DNA of 64,000 nucleotides from Semisulcospira habei (Eukaryota; Mollusca; Gastropoda; Semisulcospiridae), in the NCBI GenBank assembly GCA_036245525.1, contig BTPG01000004.1, forward strand, positions 44,426,884 through 44,490,883, written 5' to 3'. Positions 1-9,910 of this stretch are shown here, one piece after another. Position 1 is the stretch's first letter; every line of letters starts with the position of its first letter. The notes under the pieces are model-generated. The model made no database searches. It saw only the letters and a list, made by a program, of their open reading frames with translations, and had not been told where the DNA came from. The position numbers were made by a program, and so were the translations under genes.

Positions 1-2
1 AT

Positions 3-161
3 TCTATGCTGGGGAAAAGTCTACTCAAAATGAAATCAGCAGACCTCAGTAGACTCGATTTTGAAGACAGCGCTAAGCTAATTGTAGTTGTCACAGCGTC
101 GATTGCAACAAAAGATTTTCTTGTCAAGCAAGGAATTATTCCCGAAAATGTTTCTATGTAA
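3..161 (+). CDS. C-terminal fragment of an unrecognised Polinton ORF
   Basis: An open frame enters from the window edge and ends at TAA 159-161 after about 52 codons. It ends with a mixed polar and hydrophobic stretch (key segment LIVVVTASIATKDFLV). The next gene begins 8 nt downstream, so the two are probably in one transcription unit. I do not recognise the product. Its position next to the integrase block places it in the element rather than in host DNA. Confidence 0.5.
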   Translation, partial: SMLGKSLLKMKSADLSRLDFEDSAKLIVVVTASIATKDFLVKQGIIPENVSM

Positions 162-169
162 ATAAAAAT

Positions 170-604
170 ATGGCGACGATAGCTATTATGATTGGTGGGG
201 CAGTTGTTAATGCTCTGGCATTCAGTGGCTCTAATTATCTTTTTTCAAAAATGGGTAGAGAAGAATCAGCAGAAGAAATGAAACGTCACAATGAGGCAAC
301 AGAGAAACTCGCTCAAGCCCAGCAGGATTATGAAAAGAATAGAATTGAAAAACTTGATTTCATCAATGAAAAACTCAGGCTTGAAGGTCACGCACAGCAT
401 ACGTTTTCAAATACAGACGAAGCAATCAGGGAATACTATCTTGTCACAGGTGAAGACATGTCTATCCCTAAACCAAAACTAAGTGACTATTACAAACCGA
501 GTACAGAACAAAGAAACGGGGAGATAATCTTTGTTCTAGTGGGAATGACATTTGTATTTTTTACAGGAGTTTTCATTGCTAGAAAAAATGGCAGCCGAAA
601 ATAA
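170..604 (+). CDS. Small membrane-associated Polinton protein, conserved hypothetical
   Basis: This 144-residue ORF starts at ATG 170, directly after an AATAAAAAT motif. It has a hydrophobic N-terminus (about residues 4-25, with GGAVVNALAFSGSNYLF), a charged, helix-rich centre (about 28-75) likely to form a coiled coil, and a second hydrophobic helix near the C-terminus (about 118-135) followed by basic residues. I recall similar two-helix proteins next to integrase genes in invertebrate Polintons; that is memory, not a search. Its last 17 nt overlap the start of the integrase gene. Function is unknown; a virion-membrane or scaffold role is only a guess. Confidence 0.7.
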   Translation: MATIAIMIGGAVVNALAFSGSNYLFSKMGREESAEEMKRHNEATEKLAQAQQDYEKNRIEKLDFINEKLRLEGHAQHTFSNTDEAIREYYLVTGEDMSIPKPKLSDYYKPSTEQRNGEIIFVLVGMTFVFFTGVFIARKNGSRK

Positions 605-1554
605 ACTATCAAAAATATATTACTCTCCATCAGGCTATTGGAAAGGAGCAACAGCTATTCAGAAATTACATGCCGCTGTGGGCGGAGATATAACACTCAA
701 TCAAGTCAAGCAATGGTTACAGAGACGGGCAATTTGGCAGATATATCTCCCTGCTCCAAGTAAAATATCTAGACCCCATTTTGAGAACACTACCCCAAAT
801 GACACACATCAAATGGACCTCCTGTTCCTACCGCATGACACAATAAGAAAGAAACGATACAAGTATGCACTGACTGTTGTAGACATAGCTTCAAGGTACA
901 AAGACGCTGAACCCATATCTGACAAAACAGCCAGTACAGTTGCGAATGTTTTATCAAGTATCTATAAAAGAGGCCCCTTAAGATACCCCAGACTAGTGCA
1001 AGTTGATGATGGATCTGAATTTAAGGGTGCAGTTAATCAGTTATTTGCGAAGCATGGCGTACTGGTCAGACGCGGCATTCCAGGTGTGCACAGATCACAG
1101 GCAGTTGTAGAGAACTTTAACAAACAGTTATCAGAAAGACTTTTCAGTAACCAGTATTCTAAGGAACTCATGCATGACACCCGTAACACTGAGTGGGTAC
1201 AAAGATTACCACATGTGATAAAAGCAATGAACAATGAAGGTCACCCAAAGCCTGCTGATGCTATTAAATTGAAAACAATTACAGAGCCAAAAACAGGATC
1301 AACCCCAGCACCCGACACAAGTTTATTTACTAAACAGGTGAGATATTTATATCAACCAGGTAAAGCTGAAAATGACATAAAGCGCAGAGCGACAGACCCC
1401 ATCTGGTCAACATCCGTTCATAATATAAAAAAAAATAATCCCTGGTCCTGATGCAACAATATATTACCTGTTCGACCCTGCACCCCAGAGGGCATTTGTC
1501 AGAGAAGAATTACAGATTATTCCCCCAGACACCGTTACTCATTTCAGTAACTAA
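588..1554 (+). CDS. Polinton retroviral-type (rve) integrase, frameshifted near the C-terminus
   Basis: The enzyme would catalyse strand transfer to insert the element. ATG 588 is chosen because it follows an A-rich start motif; the frame upstream only offers TTG. The DDE catalytic triad is visible as HQMDLLF, QVDDGSEF and VVENFNKQL, in an RNase H-like core at about residues 75-200. A helical N-terminal region precedes it, and the C-terminal part looks SH3-like. The frame open from 588 stops at 1451, just after a run of nine A (1427-1435). Another frame continues protein-like sequence to TAA 1552-1554, so a one-base slip in the run broke the gene or the assembly. The gene overlaps the preceding ORF by 17 nt. 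Its end overlaps the convergent polymerase gene by about 45 nt. Confidence 0.9.
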
Positions 1555-4500
1555 GTCATCAATTAATTCATCAACCAGTTCATCAGCTATGTCTTCAGAT
1601 AACTTGAGTCTGTAATGACCAGGTGCATAAGCTTTTTCCTTAGTGTGAAAAACACGTTTTGTGTCTCCAACTGCAAGTGACTTCTTATGTGTTTGAATTA
1701 TTTCAAGATTATGTTTGTTTGATCTCAGTGACTTGTTTGGATAGTCAGGCATTAATGCACCATCTAACACTTGCTTGTAATGTTCATGACGTATGTCTTT
1801 ATTTTTTATTGCTGTTTTTTTTTATTCCTTTGGCTTTCGACTGACTGCCTTTCTGGTGCAGTATAGAATACATTTTTTATCTCAGTCCAACGTACTCAAC
1901 TATTGGCACACCATTTAGTTCATCCTTAAACTTACCAGGCACTTTTTTGTTTTGTGTGCTGAACAGTGGGTGATCTTTAGGATAGTCAGACGTGTCATAC
2001 ATGTGTAGTTCTGTTTTCATGTCTTCATAAAAGTCTTCAGTACACACGTCAATGATCATAGAGTCAGTGTCAGTGTATAACAGACGGCAGTCAGGATACT
2101 TTGGTTTGAAGTAATCATAATAAAATTCAAGCATCAACAGTTTTGACAACTCAAGAATTGCCATACCAATAAATACTGGCTTGTCCAGTTTGACAATCTT
2201 TTTTTGAGTGACACTGCATACAATGATGAATGAAATTCTTTATACCCTGTGTATTGTGGCTTGCCTGTAAGTTTAATTGGACCTGATTCAGTTGTGACCA
2301 GTCTCACATCTTTTCTGTGATGAGGATTTTCCATTGTCTTGCCAAAACAGGCATTGTTTATAAGCTTAAAGAAGTCTTTGTCAAATGCAGTGTTGCTGTC
2401 TCTGGCACGAAGGGTTGTGTTCTTCATTATGTAATCTTTCATGAAAGCACTCTGATCAAATTGAATTCCTCTGTGAACTTTCTTTAGTACTAACCCATGT
2501 CTGATGTAAAACTGCAGCAAGCGGTAGTGACAAACGTAATTGAATTTGTCATTCAGATTTGGCACAAGTTTAGTGTCTTCTTTTTTCCCTGTCATACTCA
2601 TTTTCTCAACGGCTAAGGGATAATCATTATGGTAATCATGTAGATGGTGTGGGTACTCCAGGTCGACTTCAAAGATCCAACCCTTCGCGTCGTTTTGGTC
2701 AAGATTCATAATATTGTTAGTTAACCCTGACTCTGTTACGTCATACTGTGTCAAATCATGCAGACAAAAGTTTTTCAAGGGCAATAACTCACACATTGCC
2801 CAGCCATACAAATTGTTAGCGTCTACATAGGTAATAAATGACCTTGACCTCGAGGGGTCAAACCCAAGGTCACCATAACCGTCCAGGTATTTATTGTTGG
2901 CTCTGGCGTAGTTATTTGCTGCAATACTAATCCCTCCCCTCAATCCACGTTCCACCATTTCACCCATCGTACGATCAGACAACAGGTCTATAGATATCTT
3001 ACTGGATTTCAATAATGCAAGCCCACCCGGGTCTGCCTTGGGGGACTTGGGTGGGGTTAGGTATTTTTTAGTTCCCAGGGTCACCCTGGTCAGCCCCACA
3101 GGGTGGGTTTTTCTCTCTATTCTGGGGCATGCGTTTCTGTCTACCCTGTTTCCATTCACCTGTATTTGCCTTTTTAAAACTCTCCCTACTGTCTGCACTG
3201 CCTGTAGCTCTTGATATTGGATGTGTGTTGCTAAATCGTCTTAGCTTTAACCCCCACCCGGGTCTGCCCTGGGGGACTTGGGTGGGGTAACTACTTTTTA
3301 GTTCCCAGGGTCACCCTGGTCAGCCCCACAGGGTGGGTTTTCTTCTGTATTCTGGGGCATGTGTTTCTGTTTACCCTTGGTCCATTCACCTGTATTTGTC
3401 TTTTTAAAACTCTCCCAACTGTCGGCACTGCCTGTAGCTCTTGATATTGGATGTGTTGCTAAATGGTCTTAGCTTTATTTAGGCCCCATGGCGTAGGTTT
3501 ATTTAACGTCTTGGACCGGCTGGCGACATACATTCAATATTCTGTTTATTTTTTTTCACAAGCAGTGCAGGCACGTCCTGAGAAAGCCTTGTTGCTGTCG
3601 GGACGTTAAGCAATGTACAATCAATCAATCAATCAAAAATGCATCCCATGTCATGCCAGGACTAGTTATGTAACAAGCAGGGTCAAGCTTGTAGTGTAAC
3701 AAACCCTTTTCACGGTAACTTTCAAATACGTCTGCTAGCAAGCAAACGTCTGCTTTCAAGTACTGGTCATGGTAGTCACCAATCGTCTGACACCCTAACT
3801 TCCCCCACGCATCAAGTGCGTGCTGGTATTCAGAGTCAGAAATACCTTTTTCAGTTAGTGTAGAATAAAATTTCTCTTTTGGTGGCAGTCTCCTTTCTTC
3901 AAACACAACCCAGTGATCAATGTACTCATACGGATAGACACCTTTCTTAACCAAGTCTGGCTCAAAATATTTACTCGTTATTGGATACTCAGTCAGTCCT
4001 TCTGCAAGACTAGCCAATCCTAAAGACAAATGTTGCATGGAGTCATAAAATGCTAATTTATCTAACCTAAAAGTCAAGTATTTCTCAGTTGTCTGGGCAA
4101 TACAACTTATGTTTTTGTATGACTCATCTACAGCCTGCATGATAATGTGTGAATCATATCCTTTGAGATTGTGGAAAAAGATTGGTAACTTGTATGTCTT
4201 AGGATCTATTTTTAATAATAAGTTACAATCACCATGTGCAGCACCTCTGTAACGCCCAGTTATGTGATCGTGGTCACGAACTTTATCACCCCCTAAAGGC
4301 TGTTCACAAATCCAACACGTCTCAGCTGTATCAAATTTTAGTTTGTCTTCTTCTGTCATCACCAAAGGCATCTGGCATGTTGTGAGATACTGTACTACCT
4401 GACTATACAGATGTCTCATTTCTGTTAAAAACAAACATGCTGCATTTTCACCTCTGTAGATAACAGGCTCTGAATGCAAACCGTCTGACCTAACAAGAAT

Positions 4501-5596
4501 GTATCCAAAAGAACACACCACTTGGTCACTCAACTTTATAGTCTTTGGTAATGACTCTGGAACAGGACCCTCATATGGTACAACCAATGATTCAAAATCA
4601 GCATACACTACAAACGGCAGCTTTTGTTGATTCCCATAGTTCTTAAAATAAACCTTGCTGCCAGGATCTGGATACTTAAGTACAGTTTGTATGTCATCAG
4701 GTGACCTGCAGTGTAGGACGTGTTTGTGCGCTACTGAAATAGAGGAGAATCTTTGTAAACATCTTTTACAAACTTCTTGTTTACCATTGTGTTTTGTTGT
4801 ATGTCCATGAATTAGACGTGACATATTTCTGATAATTGTGTAGTGAAAGTTATCACCGGCAGGGCCTATTAGCAACATGTCAACATGTCTATCTTCTGAC
4901 TGTCCGTATGTTGGTGCAATTGGGGACACTCTAATTGGTTGTAACTTGTTCTCAGATTCATTATCCCACACAAACACATTCACAGATATACCAGGATTTA
5001 ATTTTTCAAACAAGTCTATGTCCTCTATTTTAACAGGGAACTCAATGCCACTAAAATCGAGTTCATTTACAAATTTGGTGTAGTTCAGGTTTTGACTTTA
5101 CAAAGTGTAATTTAGCAAGCACACACCACATGAAACAGAAATTGTCATTGTTCTGAATATTAACAACAGCCTTTTTGTTTGCAACCTCTGTTGGCAGTGG
5201 CAACCACGATTTACCTAATATAGGATGATACCTAGACTGCTTTAATTGTAGTTCATGTACATGTCCTTCGTGCCAACCAGACCCCTTCATTTTTGCACTG
5301 TCAATTGCTTGGATAAAGTCAGGTAATAGTCTGTCTCTAAACACGTTCTCTAATTCTCTTCTTGTGTTAACTGTGTGTTGTCTTGTTGATATGTATGATA
5401 CAATCACTTCACCGTCCAATCTAGTTAATTCGATTTTCGCAACAATCTGAATCTTAACACTGCCTGTGAGAAGATTTTGTTGTATGACAGAAAAAAAGTT
5501 TTCTATTGATTCATAGACATTATTAGTATTGGATATAGGTAAGTCTGTTGTGTGAAACACATTACGTAGGCCAGGGTTTTGAACATTGTCCGTCAT
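1510..5596 (-). pseudogene. polB: Family B DNA polymerase (protein-primed type), broken by an insertion and frameshifts
   Basis: This is the replicative polymerase of the element. Reading leftwards from ATG 5596 (within AATAAAAATG), an N-terminal domain runs to about 5090. Next come exonuclease motifs (YADFES, FHNLKGYDSH and YHDQYLKADVCLLADV) with an HNH/endonuclease VII-like zinc module between the first two (CWIC, DHDHITGRYRG, HGDCN). Polymerase motifs follow: A (YVDANNLYGWAM), B (LINNACFGKT) and C (YTDTDS at about 2068). Breaks: a frame change near 5090; a 618-bp SINE-like insertion at 3020-3637 between exonuclease and palm; a frame change at the T run near 2199-2205; and two more within 1771-1880 at A/T runs. 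The C-terminal piece is 1510-1770. The gene cannot be expressed as assembled. Joined length would suit the family. Confidence 0.9.
3020..3637 (+). mobile_element. SINE-like element S, dimeric insertion inside polB
   Basis: Two head-to-tail copies of a dispersed repeat are inserted. The first (3020 to about 3232) is truncated at the motif cttagcttta. The second (about 3248-3637) is complete and ends in a (CAAT)n tail. The flanks carry a 6-bp TSD, AATGCA (3014-3019 and 3638-3643). The same repeat occurs at 15,256, 45,817 and 49,277. It opens with a CCCACCCGGGTCTGCC-type motif. I saw no tRNA-like promoter, so it may be a SINE or a LINE 3' fragment. Confidence 0.85.
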
Positions 5597-5633
5597 TTTT
5601 ATTTGACCGACAAAATAATAAAATAAAAAAATA

Positions 5634-5978
5634 TTACCGCTGGCTCACCTTGTGTAATACCACTTTATTAACTGTAACACTGTCAATATAAACATTTAGT
5701 TTGCGTAGTTGTTTAAATATGCTATAACAAACTTCTCCTAACCAACCATAGTTGGTATCATTAACTTTAAAAGTAGGTGTCTTTAAATCAACTGTCATGC
5801 GCTCCACATCTGGATGCTCATCGACATAATCTAAAGTCACACTATATGTAGCATATATTTCTGATGGTGCTGAAATGCTTATGTAAGTCTGTTTGGGTGA
5901 TATTAAGTCAGTAAAGTGCATAACATCTTTGAAAAGGTGTGTGAGATCAAGCACCTGTATGATTTGTCCGTCTGTCAT
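5634..5978 (-). CDS. Small Polinton protein of unknown function
   Basis: This 114-residue ORF begins at ATG 5978, inside a perfect AATAAAAATG motif on the minus strand. It lies between the packaging ATPase and the polymerase, with about 36 nt on each side, so it is probably a genuine gene. The protein is soluble-looking, mixed beta/alpha, with no transmembrane segment, cysteine cluster or nucleotide-binding motif. Residues such as DLTHLFKDVMHF near the N-terminus give no family match that I know. It is too short to be an adenain-type protease and lacks an obvious His-Asp/Glu-Cys set. Confidence 0.7.
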   Translation of the reverse strand: MTDGQIIQVLDLTHLFKDVMHFTDLISPKQTYISISAPSEIYATYSVTLDYVDEHPDVERMTVDLKTPTFKVNDTNYGWLGEVCYSIFKQLRKLNVYIDSVTVNKVVLHKVSQR

Positions 5979-6014
5979 TTTTATTGGACAAACAAATGTA
6001 TAAATTAATTTACA

Positions 6015-6626
6015 TCAATTTACTAACCCATACCCTGTGGGCTGATCTGTCTTTAAAATGAGCTTTAGATGCTTAGTTGATTTCAGTTTATTTTTCACAT
6101 AATCTCGTTCATGCTTATTTGGGATGACATCATTTTCTCTGAGACAGTCTTCAAAGCTGTCACGATCCTTACAGTAAAACAAACAGATAAACTTTAACTG
6201 TTCTCGAAAATCTTTCAGTACTGCATTATATTTCTGAGTGAGAATCCATACACTGACGTTTGCATGTCTGCCACTGAAAGCAAGTTCTGCTAGAGTGTTT
6301 CTTTTCTTGACAATGTCTTTCTCTGCTGAACAGTCATCAACAATAAACAAAGTTGGCTGCCCTTCAAATTGCTTGTAAAAATATTGTAGGTAGTCATTCA
6401 GTTTTTTCTCAGGGTCAACTAAGTATATGTTGCTGTCAATCCAAATGAATAAACGGTTGTGATAAGCTTTGTTGTGTTTGATTGTAGGACAAAATATTAC
6501 AATGTTTTCAAAATGGTGGATGTATCTTGTTTGTAATAAGTCAAGTACGAATTGAGTTTTCCCACACCCTGTGGCACCAACAAATAAGCCACAGTGTGGG
6601 TCAAGGGTCATCAAGCTCCGGTTCAT
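6015..6626 (-). CDS. A32-like DNA packaging ATPase
   Basis: This is a P-loop ATPase of the FtsK/HerA packaging group that would pump element DNA into capsids. Walker A is visible as GATGCGKTQ near residue 17, and Walker B as LFIVDDC at about residues 101-107. The motif WILTQKYNAVLKDFREQ follows, as in A32-like enzymes. The upstream ATG at 6662 would overlap the capsid stop codon; ATG 6626 is preferred because it follows TTTTAAA and lies 20 nt after that stop. The product of about 203 residues has the compact length seen in Polintons. It sits directly downstream of the capsid gene on the same strand, the usual morphogenesis pairing. Confidence 0.92.
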   Translation of the reverse strand: MNRSLMTLDPHCGLFVGATGCGKTQFVLDLLQTRYIHHFENIVIFCPTIKHNKAYHNRLFIWIDSNIYLVDPEKKLNDYLQYFYKQFEGQPTLFIVDDCSAEKDIVKKRNTLAELAFSGRHANVSVWILTQKYNAVLKDFREQLKFICLFYCKDRDSFEDCLRENDVIPNKHERDYVKNKLKSTKHLKLILKTDQPTGYGLVN

Positions 6627-6645
6627 TTTAAAACACAATATAATT

Positions 6646-7929
6646 TTAATATATGTGTCCACTCAGTCTGCTTTCTGCAATATTGAGTTGTGCGTCATAA
6701 ATCAGGTACAAATATATGTTTATGGCTGCAGCAGTTTCAACCTTCTTTTGTATCTGAATTGTTATTCCATCACTACCATTCTCAACAGTTCGTCCTGACC
6801 CATGAAGATAATCGTCGTCTGTACTGCGAAGGTCTAACCACAGTGCATATTTGTTTGTAAGATATTGTCCGATCCTAACATCATACAGATGTAGATCTTT
6901 GCACGCAATGTTTGCAGGTTTATCTCTAATCCTTCCACCCGCAAAATACTTTGTGATCTCATCATAGTGCTGGTATGGTAACATTCCAGATGCGTACACT
7001 TGATTAGGGCGGCCTTCGATTGTACAGGACAAATGTGTAATCTTAGGATTGTAGAATTTTTCTGAATCCCATTTATATGGATCTGCTGGTTCAACAAACA
7101 ACATAAGAATACCTTTCAGTGACCTAGCTGGTGTGTTCAAGTTTATGTTCCACATTGGGTCGCTTTTGTCTTTGGGTATTAAACTATGTCTAATCACCCT
7201 GTCATAATAAATTGGCAGTCTTGACTGATACTGATTTTGAATGAGTCTGGCTAGATCAGTGTGTGTGACAATTTCATATTCCAAGGAAATGTTAGAGATC
7301 TTGTATGATGCATCTGTGGCAGATGATTTAATAACTTTGGAGTAGTCATTGAAAGTTAGTTCAAAGCTCAGACGGTCATTCAGTGCTCCTTGATAATAAG
7401 GCAAATGTGCTGTGAGGATTTCAAACTCAAGTGGTATGTAAAACCTGGTTCCATATGTTTCTGCTATAATAACGTCCTGGGCTGCTGACGTTGATTTATC
7501 TCCAGCATTGATTCGAAGTTTACCAATATTATCAGACTGTATGCCTTGGTAAATACGGTCTTCTCGTTCTTCTCTTGTGAGCCAAAGGTCTTTGTAACAG
7601 TAGAACACATCTGAGTCGTCAAGACTAAACACTTCCTGTCCTTCAAGTTTTACTTTAATAGTTCTAACAATTGCTCTGCCAAGATTGTCAACCAGTGTTC
7701 TGTTTACATCTGCGTCTGATGAAAGTTCAATATTAAATGCTAGGCGTGCAGTGCCAGGTACGATAACGTCACTGGGACCTAGGTTTGGAAACTTGACTGT
7801 AAGTGTTTGGTTCTGGTCTATGGTACTTGGATTGTTCGTGATGACGATTGATTGTCTTATGCCCTTAACACCCAGGGGCTCACGTAGTTTTCTGTATGGG
7901 TCTAACTTTGATCCGTAAGACTGTGTCAT
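6646..7929 (-). CDS. Putative major capsid protein (double jelly-roll hexon)
   Basis: This 427-residue ORF has the size, position and composition of the adintovirus/Polinton hexon: beta-rich, few cysteines, and immediately upstream of the packaging ATPase. Landmarks include KVKLEGQEVFSLDDSDVFYC near residue 90, an FELTFNDYSKVI strand near residue 190 and a C-terminal beta-rich tail. ATG 7929 is chosen because it lies inside AATAAAAATG and the ATG 15 nt upstream does not. It is divergent from the 7970 gene, with 40 nt between the two starts. The jelly-roll assignment rests on family resemblance recalled from memory and on synteny; a structure prediction would settle it. The frame is intact. 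Confidence 0.82.
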   Translation of the reverse strand: MTQSYGSKLDPYRKLREPLGVKGIRQSIVITNNPSTIDQNQTLTVKFPNLGPSDVIVPGTARLAFNIELSSDADVNRTLVDNLGRAIVRTIKVKLEGQEVFSLDDSDVFYCYKDLWLTREEREDRIYQGIQSDNIGKLRINAGDKSTSAAQDVIIAETYGTRFYIPLEFEILTAHLPYYQGALNDRLSFELTFNDYSKVIKSSATDASYKISNISLEYEIVTHTDLARLIQNQYQSRLPIYYDRVIRHSLIPKDKSDPMWNINLNTPARSLKGILMLFVEPADPYKWDSEKFYNPKITHLSCTIEGRPNQVYASGMLPYQHYDEITKYFAGGRIRDKPANIACKDLHLYDVRIGQYLTNKYALWLDLRSTDDDYLHGSGRTVENGSDGITIQIQKKVETAAAINIYLYLIYDAQLNIAESRLSGHIY

Positions 7930-7972
7930 TTTTATTATGCACAATAAAAAATAATAAATTAATAAAACAATG
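7927..7972. promoter_or_regulatory. 40-bp divergent promoter region between capsid and membrane-protein genes
   Basis: The two start codons are separated by an AT-only-like stretch. On the minus strand AATAAAAATG ends in the capsid ATG; on the plus strand AATAAAACAATG ends in the start of the other gene. Both promoters and 5' leaders must fit here, as in viral late promoters. Promoter function is inferred. Confidence 0.5.
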
Positions 7973-9214
7973 GCAGCAGGAGGATTTAATCATGAAGATT
8001 TTGAAATGGATGACATGAATGTCTCAGATACCAGTATCACAGATATGACTGGAATGGTAACTAGTAGTAGTAGTATGCATCATGAACTGTTAAAAGACAA
8101 AGTAAACTCATTTTATGACAGTGTTGGAGCGCGCCCAGATGTAATAGATCCTAATCAATTTGAATATGATAAAGGGCACTTATTTGTAAATACAGACAGA
8201 GGGAAAATATATCTAACACATAAAAATAATCCTTCTAAGTTTAGAGCTTTAAGTACAATTAAAGGTGAAGTCGGTGGTAACTCTGGGTTGGCAAGGTATC
8301 TTGGAATTGGAGGGTCTCCTGTCACGCCAAGACTGGTTAGTGTTCTTCACGACACGCAAACAAAGTTGCCAACAGGGCAACAAATTGAAATGGCACCAGT
8401 AACAAGCCTACCAGAAATAGCAAACACAGTGATACAAGAAACCTCATTTACTGAAGGACAAATAAATGACGCTATGAAAACAATAGACGACCCACCTTTG
8501 TCAATGAGAGAGATTATGGGCTTGGATAAATCACTGCAGACAATAAGAGGTGAGATGGTAAATAATGTTGCCAAACTGGGAGAGCTTGATAAACACATAG
8601 AACGTGAAAAAGAGAAACTGGCTACAGCAGACAATGGGAATCTTGACACAGAAATGAAAGAAAGAATCCAACACAGATTAAATGATTTGCAGATAGAAAG
8701 ATCAGGAAGGTTAGAAGTGATTAGTATTGGAAGACAAAAACTGAAATCACAGGTCAACAGAATTAGAGAAACTATTCAGAAAATACTTCACGAAGACACA
8801 ACATTGGCTGAGAGACTTAAAACACTTTTCAGAGAACAGGGTATTACAATTGCTAGTTTAATTACTGCTCTTGGATTTATTATTAGTACTGTTGTGTTGG
8901 CTGTTTCCGGTGCTGGTGGGGGTGCACCCTCGGCCCCAGCACCACCAAACCCAGGCCCACCAACCCCGCCTCCAACTGACCCAAAAGATTTACAGTCATG
9001 GGTAAAAAAACAGTTGTCTCACATATCAGACTTGCTTAAAAAATTGGCTCTGAAAGCAGTGGACGCGTTGCCTGGCATTATAGGCACTGTTGTCAGTTGG
9101 CTGATTAGTACAGCGGCAAAGGCAGTAGGGTTTATGGCAGAACATGTGTGGGCCTTTTTGGTTACAGTAGGAGGGTTGATGGTGGGTTATTTAATGAAAC
9201 AGATAAAGAAGTAA
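7970..9214 (+). CDS. Polinton coiled-coil, membrane-spanning structural candidate
   Basis: The 414-residue protein has an acidic N-terminal region (residues 8-35), a globular part to about 180, and a long charged coiled coil (about 190-285). It then has a hydrophobic helix (about 296-314, ITALGFIISTVVLAVSG) and a proline-rich linker (about 318-340, APPNPGPPTPPP). The C-terminal half is amphipathic and hydrophobic and ends in a further membrane segment. I recall this architecture in proteins next to capsid genes of coral and mollusc Polintons, but no function is known to me. A minor capsid or membrane-penetration role is plausible. It is divergent from the capsid gene and overlaps the convergent 9191-9910 gene by 24 nt. 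Confidence 0.75.
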   Translation: MAAGGFNHEDFEMDDMNVSDTSITDMTGMVTSSSSMHHELLKDKVNSFYDSVGARPDVIDPNQFEYDKGHLFVNTDRGKIYLTHKNNPSKFRALSTIKGEVGGNSGLARYLGIGGSPVTPRLVSVLHDTQTKLPTGQQIEMAPVTSLPEIANTVIQETSFTEGQINDAMKTIDDPPLSMREIMGLDKSLQTIRGEMVNNVAKLGELDKHIEREKEKLATADNGNLDTEMKERIQHRLNDLQIERSGRLEVISIGRQKLKSQVNRIRETIQKILHEDTTLAERLKTLFREQGITIASLITALGFIISTVVLAVSGAGGGAPSAPAPPNPGPPTPPPTDPKDLQSWVKKQLSHISDLLKKLALKAVDALPGIIGTVVSWLISTAAKAVGFMAEHVWAFLVTVGGLMVGYLMKQIKK

Positions 9215-9910
9215 AACCCCTAACCCTGTTAGACCTATTACCAATGCAGTTCTTTCCGACTCATGTGTGTCAGGGGTTGACTGTACTGGTTGTATGGGTG
9301 CCGGTGATGGGGCCAGGGCCGGGGCTGGGGGTGTTACCGTCTGTAATGATTTTAACAACTGTACGTGTGTGGTTGTGGCCCCCAAGTTTACAGATTGATT
9401 GAGTCCTAATTTCTGACCAACACCTGCAACAATGATTTCATTATTATAATTTGTTATTGTCCCCATTTGGAGTTGAAGGTCTGATGGTAACATGTATAAC
9501 CCGATGCCAACTACAAAGTCAACTTTTGATCTGGCATATCTGAGAACATCTTGATAACGCTGTATGCTTGACGGGAGATCAACTGTTGAATTAATTGAAT
9601 CTTCAAGATTTGCAAGAAGCTGTTTTTGTGCTTCAAATTTACCACTTCCATTCAAAATATTCGATTTTGTTAGTGATTGTGCACCTAGTAAACACCAGAC
9701 ATATGTTCTGATAGACTCATTGACGCGCTCGACTCCTGCTTGAGTAAACCCGTCAGATTTATCTAAAATAAATGTGGTCCAGGCGTTTGACTGTTTCTGC
9801 TCAATTGAGCCTAACCACACTTCTGATTTTGATGAGAATGAAGTGTAACCGGGGTAATAATCTTGAGGGTATTGTCTGTGACTCATAGCGTAATACAATG
9901 TGCCCATCAT
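9191..9910 (-). CDS. Polinton conserved hypothetical with C-terminal membrane anchor
   Basis: This 239-residue ORF starts at ATG 9910. Its ATGA junction overlaps the stop of the 9907-10437 gene, so the two are probably translated from one message. Residues 1-150 look globular; landmarks are FILDKSDGFTQAGVERVNES, IRTYVWCLLGAQS and SKVDFVVGIGLYMLPSDLQ. A proline/alanine-rich linker follows (about 193-215), then a C-terminal hydrophobic helix (TALVIGLTGLGVLLLYLF). I recall similar proteins in invertebrate Polintons but no function. The tail-anchored layout suggests a virion membrane or entry component; this is inference. The 3' end overlaps the convergent gene by 24 nt. Confidence 0.72.
   Translation of the reverse strand: MMGTLYYAMSHRQYPQDYYPGYTSFSSKSEVWLGSIEQKQSNAWTTFILDKSDGFTQAGVERVNESIRTYVWCLLGAQSLTKSNILNGSGKFEAQKQLLANLEDSINSTVDLPSSIQRYQDVLRYARSKVDFVVGIGLYMLPSDLQLQMGTITNYNNEIIVAGVGQKLGLNQSVNLGATTTHVQLLKSLQTVTPPAPALAPSPAPIQPVQSTPDTHESERTALVIGLTGLGVLLLYLFH

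Noticed and set aside
8347..8757. 136-codon minus-strand ORF within the membrane-protein gene
   Set aside because: It is antisense to a longer, better supported gene and is low-complexity Ser/Leu/Ile.
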